Shown here in pieces: positions 40,901-50,654 of a stretch of 64,000 nucleotides of DNA. Source of the stretch: Prochilodus magdalenae (lineage: Eukaryota; Chordata; Actinopteri; Characiformes; Prochilodontidae); assembly GCA_024036415.1 (NCBI GenBank), contig JAMWET010003460.1:10001-74000 (forward strand). The letters are read 5' to 3'. The notes under the pieces were generated by a model. That model was not told the DNA's origin. It was given only the letters and a program-made list of their open reading frames with translations, and ran no database searches. The translations under genes were made by a program, and so were the position numbers. The stretch's first letter is position 1; each line of letters starts with the position of its first letter.

Positions 40901-43775
40901 GCTGGTACAGATTCCTCAGACACATCATTTTTTTAAATGTCTGGTGCTTCGAATACTAAACAGCATTTACAGGAATGCTAGCTCACTAAAGACCTCAAAC
41001 TTCACCAAAGTAATTGTGCGGATTGTGTGCGCAAGACTGAAAACGAAGTTAGGAAAGACTGTGTCAGGTTTATGATTAGCGGATTAGTTCACTTCCGTTG
41101 GTTTGTGACGCTAGTCCAATTCCTGTTGTGTGTGAGGACAGCTGTTTCGAGTTCTCGCAGGGCTCCTCTGGTGTCTTTGGCCTTTGGACACACAACCATA
41201 AAACTCATTGGAAGATCCCAGCCTGGTCTGGTGAGTATGGGCAAGGCTGAAATGAGGTGGTTATGGAGGGAATGCATGGTTCAGTAAAAAGATGAGTGAT
41301 AAGACTGATAATATATCACCTGAGGAACTTTCCAGCTCACCCTTTTCGGCTGACGCTTCACAAATTCCCATGTTTATAGTTCACCTTGACACAAAGTGAG
41401 ATTTCATCCTTTGAGTTCATGTGTTCTTTAGTACGACTTTCTCACCAGCTAATCATCATGTGATTGTCTTTATAGCACCATGTTAGCAGCTCCTCCTGGA
41501 AGTACATTGGGACCCCCAACACACTAGTAACAATTCTCTCTCTGTCTGTCTCAGGTCACAGAAACACACGTGCGTTCCTGAGTCACGGTGGCCTTAACAG
41601 TATCTATGAAGCCATGTACCATGGAGTGCCCGTGGTGGGTGTGCCGCTGTTCGGGGACCATTATGACACCATGACGCGCGTCCAAGCCAAAGGCATGGGC
41701 ATTATGCTGGAGTGGAAGAGAATGAGCGAAGAGGATCTTTATACTGCCATGCTCAATGTTATCACTGACAGCAGGTAACACACTCTCTCTCGCGCGCACA
41801 CACACACACACACAGCCGGGTTAATTTTTAATGTCATTGGAATTGGGGTAACTCATGTTTATCACGGGACAAGGTCCACATCGAAAGGCAGCCAGATAAC
41901 GTCATCACTAAGTGAATATTGGCTCAGGCATGCCTTGTACTGATATTGCGCTATAGATGAACAGAAAACACCTACTAATAGTTAGCGGGTCTGTTACGTA
42001 CCTGTTCCTTTTGGCAGGCAGGCTCTGTATTATGTTTCAGGGACAGGAATGTCAAGCAGTATTGGTGAGACACAGCACTGTACCAGCGGTGTAAATGATT
42101 AAAAGCCCTTTACGAGGTTCCACACCGAATGAAAGAATTCAACATCAGAGGCTGCCTTTCACAGCGGAGATCAGTACTTTACTGACCACATAATCTGCCG
42201 GTTTTAACAGCTTACTCATAAAGATACACCTCTGGACAGCAGAATATATTTTTGGCCAAGCATCACCCACCTGATTGGTTGTATTCGAATAAGTCAGTCA
42301 GGCCCAAAGAAGCATAAATGAAGGGAAGTTTATTATTTATGTTTTGTATTTTAATACAAGAAAACTATTAAGCATCTATATTTGTATCATCTATTCATAT
42401 TTCACTAAACAAACCAGCCTGTGTGCTATTTGGGTCACTTTGCATGTTGCTGTGTGATAGCAATCAAACCAAATGACAAAGAAACAGCATCACACACAGA
42501 TAAACAGGCTTATAGGGATACGTTATTAGCAGGACATGAAGGATTCTAAGTTACTCGGTGAGTGGGCTGGGTTTTTTGGTGTGGCACACCCTTCACCTTC
42601 CGGTGCCCATATAAGTACTTTGTAATGGCTGTGAATGAGACTCCGCCAGCAATAAACGATCATTAGAAGTTTTATTACTGATAATGTCCCAGGCTTTGAG
42701 TTTAAGCTTTACTTTCTGGTTAACGTGGCTACACGACATTTAACGATGGTCAAACATTGGTCAAAAACAATTGACCAGACGTTGCATCCCTTCAAATTTC
42801 TCCACTGGCAGTAGATATCCTTAGAATTAGAATTTATTATCGTTGTTTTTCTTTTTTGGTAGAGATGATATACCGGGTATATGTGAAGGCCATTAATAGG
42901 TATTAAGAAGCAAGTCTTTAAAACTCTCACCTGTTTTCATATTTAACATTTAAACAAACTGTGTGTTGCTGAATTTGAGAGCACATTGTCAGTACCCATA
43001 TCCACACCAGTTTGGTTTGTGGATTGAATTCAGACTGATTGATAATAACAGGAGCGAAAATGAATGCAGTTTTACTTTTGCTGAATTTGCTCGTACCTGC
43101 ATACTCAGCCATGTAATTCTTTTTGCGGTCAATGACAAATTCCAGTCAATTCAGAACCTGTTAAGCATGTTCAGATAATGCAGAGTGCATGACGCCACCA
43201 TGAATGGAATTCCAAGACTGGAAAAGCATGGTGTAAATACTTGCTGTGCCCATATAGAGTAGCACAGATTTGATTCTATGAGGCCACCTTGTGGTCGTAA
43301 AGTGTCGTTGCAGATAAACAGCTCCAATAAGAGGCATTAGAACTCTGTATGTTTCACTGTATGTCCTCTGTCCACCTTTCTCATCAGCCACCATTGTCTC
43401 CCTCCTTCCTCCAGATATCGAGAGAGAGCGCAGAAGCTGTCCGAAATCCACAAGGATCAGCCCGGGCATCCGGTGACCCGCGCCGTTTACTGGATCAGCT
43501 ACATACTGCGTCACCACGGTGCAGAGCACCTGCGCTCTGCCGTCTACAGCGTCCCCACCTACCAGTACTTCTTATTGGACGTTGCCGCTGTGGTGGGCGT
43601 GGGCCTGTTGCTCCTTTGCTACTGCATGTACCGGATAGGCAGGTTCCTCCAGTCCCGGCTGACTCGGGGTGCAGTCTCAGCAGAAAAGGCTAACGGGCAC
43701 TGTCACAACGGGATTCCCAATGGCAAGCACAAACGGAACGGCCATGTAAAGAGCATGGAGAAGAAGCTCAAATAA
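18600..43775 (+). CDS. ugt8: UDP-galactose:ceramide galactosyltransferase, five coding exons (spliced)
   Basis: Joins 18600-19427, 24590-24732, 35130-35206, 41555-41774 and 43415-43775, giving 542 residues (the mammalian UGT8 I remember is about 541). The family (GT1) transfers galactose from UDP-galactose to ceramide on the lumenal side of the ER, the committed step to galactosylceramide and sulfatide of myelin. Seen: hydrophobic signal peptide at 1-23; presumed catalytic H36 (FESHLY) and D140 (LLVDPNE); sequons at N80 (NSS) and N335 (NNT); [13 protein letters not shown] at 294-306; WMPQNDLLG at 342-350; UDPGT signature from about 342 through FLSHGGLNS to GDHYDT (383-388); membrane span about 475-497; lysine-rich tail ending KKLK, a KKxx retrieval signal. 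All introns are GT/AG, phases 0, 2, 1, 2, and no frame break is present. It is the only solid gene in the window. The identity is by recognition of conserved exons; no search was run. Confidence 0.96.
19637..19806 (+). mobile_element. Non-autonomous Tc1-like element (MITE) fragment
   Basis: Begins tactatatggtcaaaagcat tgggataa, close to the actatatggccaaaagtat terminal repeat of fish Tc1-like elements, and continues to about 19806. No transposase is present and the opposite terminal repeat is not clear. Lies at the start of intron 2. Confidence 0.55.
21863..22135 (+). mobile_element. tRNA-derived SINE
   Basis: A pol III B box, GGTTCGATTCC (21909-21919), is present with a weak A-box-like ggctggaggtta about 35 bases upstream. 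The body reads ttgagcaaggcacctaaccc, actgctccccgggtgcc, gctgcccactgctcc and gggttaaatgcggag, a body I recognise from fish SINEs. It ends near ccactgtgggatcaataagg. Promoter spacing and tail rule out a functional tRNA gene. Confidence 0.85.
22985..23787 (+). repeat. Minisatellite C, 20-bp unit, about 40 copies
   Basis: Near-perfect head-to-tail array of acacatgtaccagtgagcct. The variable positions are mainly the two bases after acacat (gt, tt, gg, at) and gagcct/taatct/gagtct. There are no unique spacers. Located in ugt8 intron 2, about 0.8 kb upstream of coding exon 2. Confidence 0.98.
24590..24732 (+). CDS. ugt8: ugt8 coding exon 2 (residues 277-324)
   Basis: Acceptor tgtgtgtag|GAA and donor AG|gtacgt. 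143 nt, entering in phase 0 and leaving in phase 2 (R324 is split). It encodes [33 protein letters not shown] and [12 protein letters not shown], the start of the nucleotide-sugar-binding half, closely matching what is known of vertebrate UGT8. Confidence 0.95.
25690..25910. repeat. Possible MITE remnant ('catgtttacatacagcctgataatccg')
   Basis: Begins catgtttacatacagcctga and contains several taatccg/aatccgaat motifs, resembling a dispersed fish element whose ends read tttacatgcacctaataatc. A related scrap, attaagtgcatgtaaacaca, is at about 15570-15590. Boundaries and identity are uncertain. Confidence 0.35.
26840..27140 (+). pseudogene. LINE endonuclease-domain remnant
   Basis: Conceptual reading includes [20 protein letters not shown] followed after a stop by [13 protein letters not shown]. 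The HTLDLVLS and SDH elements are characteristic of the C-terminal part of the APE-type endonuclease of fish non-LTR retrotransposons. Stops disrupt it. It probably belongs to the same decayed element as the reverse-transcriptase remnant at 28.65-29.56 kb. Confidence 0.65.
27541..28085. mobile_element. Probable inserted repeat between the two LINE parts
   Basis: Purine-rich sequence (ggtcaaagacagagagacag, gcagaagtcgaaaaccagaa) ending gtcagggagacgctgagggg, different in composition from its surroundings and resembling dispersed fish repeats with such agaca/aaccag runs. Its family cannot be fixed by eye. It may be the insertion that separated the endonuclease and reverse-transcriptase parts of the LINE. 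Confidence 0.35.
28650..29560 (+). pseudogene. LINE reverse-transcriptase remnant
   Basis: Reads [18 protein letters not shown] (RT motif GVPQGSILGP) and then CYADDT with the catalytic YADD at 28996-29007, followed at once by a stop. Further on come [20 protein letters not shown] and [11 protein letters not shown], the post-RT region of L2-like fish LINEs. Stops and frameshifts make it dead. Frames change between blocks. Confidence 0.8.
29690..30000. mobile_element. Possible Tc1-like transposon remnant
   Basis: Sequence around gtggactgaggaatgttaaa and tgcctgaacagcttcagaaa has the look of decayed fish DNA transposon sequence, ending tacaggtgtgggcgt. No transposase domain can be read. Weak call. 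Confidence 0.25.
30572..31046. mobile_element. Non-autonomous DNA transposon with TIRs
   Basis: The left end agagtactgtacaagtcaag and the reverse complement of the right end (tacagtactgtccaaaagtc) are imperfect inverted repeats about 475 bp apart. The inside holds tatctccatgtttgtctatt and cagctgctgtttt, also found in a diverged relative at 52.25-52.47 kb. No coding capacity. Confidence 0.65.
31912..31950 (+). repeat. (AC)n microsatellite
   Basis: About 19 AC dinucleotides. Confidence 0.99.
32860..33930 (-). pseudogene. Tc1-like transposase pseudogene (family C)
   Basis: On the minus strand, in order: [20 protein letters not shown] with AGSIVCKFK (N-terminal helix-turn-helix, about 33590-33703), [17 protein letters not shown] (about 33430), and [20 protein letters not shown] with [14 protein letters not shown] (about 33132-33240), the DDE-domain block with the second catalytic Asp (QDNDPKHT). 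The blocks are in different frames and the middle is damaged, so it is not functional. Terminal repeats are not clearly visible; boundaries are approximate. Confidence 0.85.
33960..34390 (+). mobile_element. LINE 3'-end fragment
   Basis: The sequence tggtttggaaactgctccac ccaggacctcaagtgtctgc agcaggtggtcaagacagta, then tctacccccaggccatcaga gctctgaac, matches the post-RT coding pattern (WFGNCS..., [20 protein letters not shown]) of fish non-LTR elements. Frameshifted and truncated. Confidence 0.65.
35130..35206 (+). CDS. ugt8: ugt8 coding exon 3 (residues 324-350)
   Basis: Acceptor ttcctgcag|G and donor TTAG|gtgagt, 77 nt. It completes R324, encodes [19 protein letters not shown] and PQNDLL, and leaves in phase 1 within G350. 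It carries the NNT sequon (N335) and the W-x-P-Q-N-D element that opens the UDPGT signature. It is too short to be found from open frame length alone. Confidence 0.95.
35402..35915 (+). mobile_element. Tc1/mariner relic, family A copy 2
   Basis: Starts tacactcatcaaaaagaata gttgcac, the clearest terminal repeat of this family, and in the + direction encodes [20 protein letters not shown] followed by [18 protein letters not shown] in a frame broken by stops. Ends near ccattaggaacctctacagc tccatg, so the 3' part is missing. Confidence 0.8.
38505..39025 (-). mobile_element. Tc1/mariner relic, family A copy 3 (internally deleted)
   Basis: The left end gaatagctgcacccagaagg agg and the right part gttgattatttctggctgca actatt are the two inverted ends. 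The interior keeps ggttcctaatgatgtcctat but lacks most of the transposase. About 520 bp remain. The 38.51-38.68 kb part is nearly identical in order to 13.43-13.60 kb. Confidence 0.75.
41555..41774 (+). CDS. ugt8: ugt8 coding exon 4 (residues 350-423), UDPGT signature
   Basis: Acceptor gtctcag|GTCAC and donor AGCAG|gtaaca, 220 nt, phase 1 in and phase 2 out. It encodes [38 protein letters not shown] and [20 protein letters not shown]. This is the core UDP-sugar-binding signature of GT1 enzymes. The residue after GD is His (H385), not the Gln typical of UDP-glucose/glucuronate enzymes. Confidence 0.96.
41775..43414 (+). other. ugt8: ugt8 intron 5 (1.64 kb)
   Basis: GT at 41775, AG at 43413-43414. 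Begins with a short cacaca tract (41797-41814). I recognise nothing else in it. Confidence 0.92.
43415..43775 (+). CDS. ugt8: ugt8 coding exon 5 (residues 423-542) and stop
   Basis: Acceptor ctccag|A completes R423; reading then runs [19 protein letters not shown] and on to TAA at 43773-43775. It encodes the end of the catalytic domain, one transmembrane segment (about 475-497, [19 protein letters not shown]), and a basic cytosolic tail with [19 protein letters not shown] and a terminal KKLK. The tail matches the NGHYHNGILNGKYKRNGHI style of other UGT8 proteins. Confidence 0.96.
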
Positions 43776-46700
43776 AAAACACCTAGGAAATAGTCAATGC
43801 TAAAGCTACGCTAAAGAGGGGACACTAACTAAACGCCATGCGCCTACACAGGGGAATCAACACACAGGTCAGCCGACAGACAGACCAACAAACAACCCAA
43901 CAGATACCAACCACACAAAGAAGCAAGCTGAAGGCCAAATCAGGCAGAAACATCCCGTCAGGGAAACGTCGGCCGGATTGGGCTCTTTGTCTATAGAAGT
44001 TTTTCGTTTCTCACTGACAAGTTTGGAATGGAGTGAAAGTTGGCGTGTGATTTGGAAATGTCGACTCTGTCCTCGAAGAACAGTTTTAATTTCACAAATT
44101 AATGGTCTTAACTAGAAGCTATCGTGATGCCGCTGAGCATCAGGTACCTGTACATATTACAGTGACTTTGGAATCTATTTATTTTTTTCTTAACTGACAC
44201 TAATTTGTTGGAAAACTCCTACATCAAGTGCACTCTTTCCCCCAAATGTAATTAACACCTCACCCCAACGCTTTAAGCTCCTTAGATTAACTAGTCATTT
44301 GAATCAACAGACGTACTAGCTTTACAGATCAGCTAGGAGAGATCCGAAGAACCGTGGGCCGTAACGCTAGGCTTGACATTAGCGCTGTGCTATGCAATCA
44401 TGCAGGAAAACCTCTTATGCTAGTTGTGGTCTGCTGAAGCCTTGCTAATACCAGACGACTGATGCCAGCTGGTCCTAGAGCATAGCCCACTTGCCATGTT
44501 TTTCATTTAGATCATGTTTTTCTAGTTACATTAATTCAACCTTTAACTCTTTAGTCGAGACAGTAACGTTGCGAAAGGTGTAGATGCTTTCAATTTGAAT
44601 CTACAGAGCAAAATCCCATAGAAATGATCAAAACAATCCTTTCGGTTTTGTGAACAGCGCTTTCTCTTCTAGATGCTTAAGCTCCTACGACTTTTCTAAT
44701 CTTAGGCTGCTATTTTTTCTTCCACTCACACTCCCCTCAGTTCTGCCCGTAGGCATTTAGCATTTACATGGTCGGACTGTGTGATAACGAGACGTAACCA
44801 CTTGTAAAAGCAAAGAATGAAACTTTCTCTTTCCGTATGAAACAGCTTTTTAGCGGTTGTGTAGAATAAACCAGGGACAAGTGCTGATATTTCTTCCTGC
44901 AAACTCCCACAGATCAGAGGGATGCTCTGTTAGGAGGCCTTATACTGTAAAACCTCGAGGCACTGGTTTGGTACTGTAGTTAACGTTATCCTATGGTGCA
45001 CTGCTCGTCTTTGTAAATCAGATATTTGTGACTAAAAAGGTGCCAAAATGGGCACAAATGTTTGAGAGAGAGAAAAAATAATCATAATAAGCCACACTTT
45101 TGGTTTCCTAAAGAACATTTCAGTTGAGCAGTTCCTGTGGAGCTGTTGGGAGCCCACAGCGAAGTACCTAGAACTTCCAGAAGGTGCCCAAACCTGTTGT
45201 CTTATTTATAGAAGATAGAACGTAGAAGACGTTAGGTAGATTTTTAACCACGTGTTTTATAACATTACGATTGATTTTGTTGCGGAAAAATACTTTAAAA
45301 TACTTTGAATAGAAAAAAAATGTGTAGGAATTTAATAAGTCATATATAGGATACATGTATGTTTGTTGGGTGATGGCGTGGGATCAAGGTAACTTTCTCT
45401 TGTCCTCCAAGGCCAACTCATGGGCAGCCGTGGCCTAGTAGTGGGACCTCCAATGGGACCTTGGTTTTTACTAAATGTGAAATTAACCTCCGAATTACGT
45501 CAGCAGTTATTTTGGAATGTCAGAAGCTCCTGAGGTCCTAACTTATAGAAGAGCTAACATGGCTGCATCTACCGGGAGACCAAGGAAAGGTTATTCACAT
45601 GATAGTCAAACTCAACTTAACAAGGAAATGAGAGTATTACCACAATACGATGCTGTTAAATTTAACAAGAAAAATAAAAAAGAACTATAAACGTTAAGTT
45701 CCCCGAAACCGTTACACCTATAGAAGCCCTGAGAGCCTCTGACGGAAGGTTCTGTAGGGAAACAAAAGTGGTTCTTCACTACAAAGGACCCCTTTCCTAG
45801 CTCATTAAGAGCTCAAAGCTGCTCAAACAGCTCTGGTAACATTTCTCAAGGGTTTGTTTGGACAGGCCGGACACGTCAACACTAGTTCGATCAAACCCCT
45901 TCTTCCTCGCATCAACTCAGTGGCAGTCCCGGGTTCAGTTCTCCAGCGAAACTTCGAGTTCAGATGTTACCACGCTGTTCCGTAAGAACGAAGGCGCGTC
46001 TACAACTTCCAGCGTGCATGTGTCAATTGCGCTAAAAGCTCTCTAGTCCGATTACTGACTGACACTTCCTCGAATCCTCGTCGACCCCGTTAATGAAGTC
46101 AGATACACACACAAAAAACAAACCCCAGCGGAACTTTTCACACCAACCGTTGATAGAAGCATTACTGGTTCTAGTGCCGTTTTCGCCATGAGCTATAGGC
46201 CCGTTCCCAGCCAGGCACTGTTCATGACTATGTCTATGTCCATACTTGAATACTGTACATGTAAAAATGGCTGCGAATTGGCGGGAAAGGCGCCCAAGCT
46301 ATGACCGGAGAGACGGCTAGACTCAACTTAGCGTTTTTGATTTGAAGGACGTCTACCTTTTCGTTATTAATTACAGTATTAATAAAAGGTTAATAGCAGA
46401 AGGAGGAACTGACTGTAGTTGCTTAATAAACAACAAGCTACAGGAGCAACTATGTGAAGCGTGTGTGTGTGCATGTGTGCGTGTGCATGTGTGCGAGTGT
46501 GTCTGAGTGTGTGCGCGCGCAACAGAGAGAAAGAGAGAGAGAGAGAGTGTTTTAGCCGGAGCCTGCTGTGTCCAGTCCTGTCTTAATACTGATATTTAAA
46601 AAAAAAAGAAGAAGCTACCATTCACTTCTCCTTCTCTGTGTCTCTGTGGATCTCCTCCTCCTCCTTCTCCTCTTCCTCTCACTCTCCGATTCCATCCAGT

Positions 46701-46880
46701 TAGCTAATGGCTGCTTACACGTGTTTTACTTTTTATTTTTTATTTCATAACGATGATTTAAATATTTGAACGTGTCTATCGTGTGTTAATGTTGTAATGT
46801 AAATATAGTATGTAAACAAACAAACAAACAAAAAAAAACACTAATGCGAAATAAACATTAAATATTTTGTTTGCTTAATG
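43776..46880 (+). other. ugt8: Probable ugt8 3' UTR (about 3.1 kb)
   Basis: No coding exon or repeat element is recognised between the stop codon and 46.88 kb, apart from a GT-rich and AG-rich simple stretch (46456-46550) and an AAAC run (46815-46840). AATAAA at 46850-46855, followed by T/G-rich sequence (ttttgtttgcttaatgtctg), is the favoured end; AATAAA at 44865-44870 could give a shorter form. Confidence 0.5.
46850..46855 (+). terminator. Candidate polyadenylation signal AATAAA
   Basis: Canonical hexamer followed within 30 bases by a T/G-rich element. A second candidate lies at 44865-44870. A third AATAAA (43771-43776) overlaps the stop codon and is unlikely to be used because no GT-rich element follows. 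Confidence 0.5.
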
Positions 46881-47149
46881 TCTGTTAAATTAAAGATGTC
46901 TTTTTGACCCGCCTTTGGTCACCCCTTTTTTAGGCTAGAAAACCCCAAAGAAACGAGCCCTCTGTGAATCGTCGGGGCTCTTTTGTGTTTTACTCGAACC
47001 CAGCTTCTAGCTCTTTAGGAGTGTTTATACGGCAGTGCATTGTATTTCCTGCTTACGAGACGACAAGGCGGGCTTCAGTTTAAAGGGTGAAGTTATTTTT
47101 GACCCACTGTGTAACGTGCATGTTGATTTGCAGTACTGCCATCGCATTG

Positions 47150-47365
47150 CAACGCGTGGTTGGTGTAGCTCAGCGTATAACACCACTGCCCACCAGGGAG
47201 CCACCACCACATGGGGAAGACTGGGGTTTGAATCCTGGTCTGGGGGACTAGGCTGTGCTACACCAATAAGAGTCCTTGGGCAAGACTCCTAACACTACAC
47301 TGGCCCACCTGTAATATGATTAACATTGTAAGTCGCTCTGGGTAAAATGCATTAAGTATAAGTTG
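47150..47365 (+). mobile_element. tRNA-derived SINE
   Basis: A box TAGCTCAGCG (47166-47175) and B box GGTTTGAATCC (47225-47235), then ccttgggcaagactcctaac and the tail gtaagtcgctctgggtaaaa tgcatta. The A-to-B distance and the tail identify a SINE rather than a tRNA gene. The tail matches, in reverse, the insertion at 4.35 kb. Confidence 0.85.
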
Positions 47366-48540
47366 TGTCATTTTCAGAAGACATTTAGAAGTTGAGGTTG
47401 CACATGGAAAAGACAAAAAAGGACCCCCAGGACTCCCAGGTCCCCCAAAACTGTCCCCATCAGATGAACAGCATTATAGCTTTTATATGTCTCAGAGAGG
47501 AGTAAGCCAAGCTCCACTCTGAAAGCATACACTGGTGTTTCTGCCCATCCTTCTCCTCCGAGAAGACACCGCTCTGAGTCTGAGCGTCCGGATAAACATG
47601 AGGCATATTTTATTGGAATAGAAATGTACTTTAATACTAGCAAGTACGTCTCAAGCACATTATTGTTTCTGTGTTCCAAAAACAAATCCAATATAGAAAT
47701 CTAAATCTAATATCTTTAATATGTAGTTAATATGGACTCAAGTATACTGAAGGAAATCTTAGTGGTGGGGAATAGAGTCCTTTGCCATTGTACTTCCATG
47801 CAATGAAATTTAGAATAACACTTTTCAAGTAGAAACAATAAACCATAGCAAGAGCAGTAATATACATATCGACAGTGCACTCAATGTGAGAATGGGATTT
47901 TACTACCACAACAGTTCCAATAGAAATTTAAATAAATAAGTTATGAGTGTGTAAAGTGACTGTGCATGGATGTGCAAAATATGTAAAATGTTGATGGTAT
48001 ATGGAGGTAGAATTACACTATGGATACTAATGTAAGGTGACTTAATTGACTATTGTATAATAATGTCCAAAGTGAATAACATTAATCCATATCTACTTAT
48101 AATCCATGTATATATGATGATAAAAAAAAAAATATATATATATAGCGTCCTAAATACAGAGTGCATACTTAAGTATAGTTCAGTGTGCTGCCTTTCTCCT
48201 AGGAGAATGCGTAGCTAAGAAGCCTTCGCTAAGAAATAAAAAGGCTAATTTTAAGAAAGTAGCTTCAGGTGGTCTTTGAACTATGGACTGTCCATCCTAG
48301 TGGAGTCCAGACTTCAACATCACTGAATGTATTTGGGTGCAGAATGTGAAGCACAAGGTGCTGAACTAAAGGCTAGGGGAACATATAGAACACAAAACAA
48401 TGTCACATGATCTTCAGCTGTTCTGGTAAATATGAGTTTTGATTGTTACCGGATGCAGAAAAATGAATACTCAGTCACCGGTTCCGACTGGAAACTGAAA
48501 TTTAAATGAATGAACTTTCACAAAATTTTGCATAGTACAG

Positions 48541-49260
48541 TACACTAGTGTGCAGAAGTTTGGAATCCCAGTTTAAGAAGTTTGGCATCACCGTTTTATT
48601 TGGGAAAGGTACAATTGTGAATAGTCCAGAGATTTGGACTGTGTAAACGTGTGTTTAAATTCAGTATATTGGAAAACTCGAAAACGTTTACCAGTCAGCC
48701 AGGTTTGTGCCCTTATGCTATTTGTTAAATTTGGAGTGGAAGAGTTTAATGGCTTTACCACACTATTACCACGCCATAAACACTAAACCATCCACTGCCT
48801 GTGGATCTAACTGCTTCAAATGATGTATATGAGCGTCCATTATCATTAGTGTTGGGTCAGTCAGGCACAGCGGTGAGGCCCGTTCTTGCTCCTGTCCACT
48901 AAGTTTCATTCCTGATGATTGATTCCCTCTGGGTGCCGCTATTCTTTTGATGATCAGTGTATACACACATTAGCAACCACCTGGGTTACCATATAAACAG
49001 ACTACCAAGACTTTTGCAACCACCTGGAGTTTCACTGCAGTGGCTTTGTCAAGCTATGTGATTGTTTATTAATCAGTATGTAGATGCTGGGATTATAGAG
49101 TTAATAATAATGAATAATAATAATAATAATAATGAATAATTCTATACCATTTTGAACAGAATGATTTTTGCACATATAAGGTTCTTACTTACGACTTAAT
49201 ACACTCTGCAAAAATGTGTGCTATGACCAGGAACGTTCAAACTTTTGCCCAAGACTATAT
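48541..49260. mobile_element. Possible composite DNA-transposon remnant with gtgcagaagtttg-type ends
   Basis: gtgtgcagaagtttggaatc near 48549 and gttcaaacttttgcccaaga near 49234 are roughly inverted relative to each other, about 700 bp apart. Between them sits a fragment of Tc1 family A (48848-48965) and an ATA tract (about 49109-49132). Whether they are two ends of one element is not certain. Confidence 0.4.
48848..48965 (-). mobile_element. Tc1/mariner relic, family A copy 4 (terminal fragment)
   Basis: Contains gttgggtcagtcaggcacag, aggcccgttcttgct, aagtttcattcctgatgatt gattccctctgggtgc and ends attcttttgatgatcagtgt at, the inverted counterpart of the left end at 35402. No transposase left. 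Confidence 0.75.
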
Positions 49261-49429
49261 AAACTGATTACAAAATGAGATGTTGACTGAATTTAGAACC
49301 TAGTAAGGTTCTTGGTGTTACTTACCGCAGGATCTACTGTACCGTTAACGCTGTTAGTCTGTCTGCAAGATGAACTTCAGCCGAACAGGTGACTAAGAGG
49401 AGAGTAAAATGAGATAATGGGTCTGCTGT

Positions 49430-50006
49430 GCTAGTGCACAGATGTACTGGTGTCTGGATGCATCATAGAAGAAGTGCAGGTAAAGCCTAACTGTCGGCAT
49501 GGAGCCGTAGAGGTTCCTAATGGTGTCCTGTGATAATCCATCCCATGCAGTTTGAATATTCTCACACAGTTCCTGAAGATTGTGCGGTAGGGGTGAAGGT
49601 GGAGTGACCACGGTAGCTCCATACATGAATTCGTTGGGCATCTCCACCAAGACAAAAGCAAGACTGGTCACTGAAAAGACCCGCTGTTATTCTGAGTCAC
49701 TCCATGACAGTCTGGCACGACACCATTGCAGTCTCTGGTGACGTTGATGTGGTGTTAAGGGCGGTCGTCGTAATGGTCTGTGTGAATGGTCTGCCAGTGG
49801 GGCTGACACTAGCAAGACATGGAGGACATCACTGCTCAGTGACTGTACGCAGTCATGGTGGTTGGCTCAGTCAGGTACAGAGATAATGCCTGTCCTTGCT
49901 TATGTCCGGCACGGCCGTGTGTGTAACCGTGGCAAACCTACCCACCAAGTTTCACTCCTGTCGGGTGATTCCTTCTGGGTGTAGTTACTTGTGCAACTGT
50001 TCTTTG
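49430..50006 (-). mobile_element. Tc1/mariner relic, family A copy 5
   Basis: Carries ggttcctaatggtgtcctgt, the minus-strand sequence for WSLQDSE/VFSVTSLAF-type decayed catalytic core (gcaagactggtcactgaaaa gacccgctg), gttggctcagtcaggtacag and the end gattccttctgggtgtagtt acttgtgcaactgttctttg. Longest of the intergenic copies; stops throughout. Confidence 0.78.
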
Positions 50007-50654
50007 GAAGGCTGTATGTTATGCGTTGTTAGACAGCGTATTGGCTAAGTCTAACTCAAGGGAACCAAACAGCTTATTTAGGAACTCTAAGCCATCATTA
50101 CTCGCTAAGTACATTAGCTCCAGTGCAAAACTAACAACGTCAGTCACCAAACATCTTACCTGACCCAGGACTAAACTGCGCCGAGCTGATTTTTGGCCCT
50201 ACATTGTTTTAAAAGGGAAATAAAGAGGAAATGAACTCATGTGTGGGGAATTGCGGGATTAGCTTGTAGTAATTGCGAGGTCTCATGTTAAAAGCGGTCA
50301 GCTTTGCAGGTGGCAGTGGGGCGGGAGGGGGGTCGTCTACAAAACAATGGAATTCACCTGCAGACCATCAGGTATCGGGTGATCCAATGGTCTAATGCTG
50401 CCTGCTGTCATACTAGATGCGTGTGTGTGTTCTTGCTGACTGATGCAGGGTAAGACGACACTGTGCCTCCCCCCACTGTGCATCCTTCTCTTCAAACCTT
50501 AATTATTCACTGACAGCTGTAGATTGCAGCCTGCATGGACGGAGGGAGGAGTTTGGAACAAAGAGAAAGAGGAAAGGAAAGATAGAATGGAGATAACGGC
50601 TTCTAAGGAAAGGAACAGATGGAACAGCATTACAAACAAGCGGATGGGGAAGTA

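Larger units (their letters stand above)
35207..41554 (+). other. ugt8: ugt8 intron 4 (6.35 kb)
   Basis: GT at 35207, AG at 41553-41554. It holds two opposite-facing Tc1 family A relics (35.4-35.9 and 38.5-39.0 kb). In 36.0-38.4 and 39.1-41.5 kb I see AT-rich intron, with an AATTAAAT-rich patch at 39225-39290, and no supported gene. Confidence 0.9.

Noticed and set aside
47150..47240. tRNA gene suggested by A and B boxes
   Set aside because: Extra bases between boxes, no matching acceptor stem, and a SINE tail follows.
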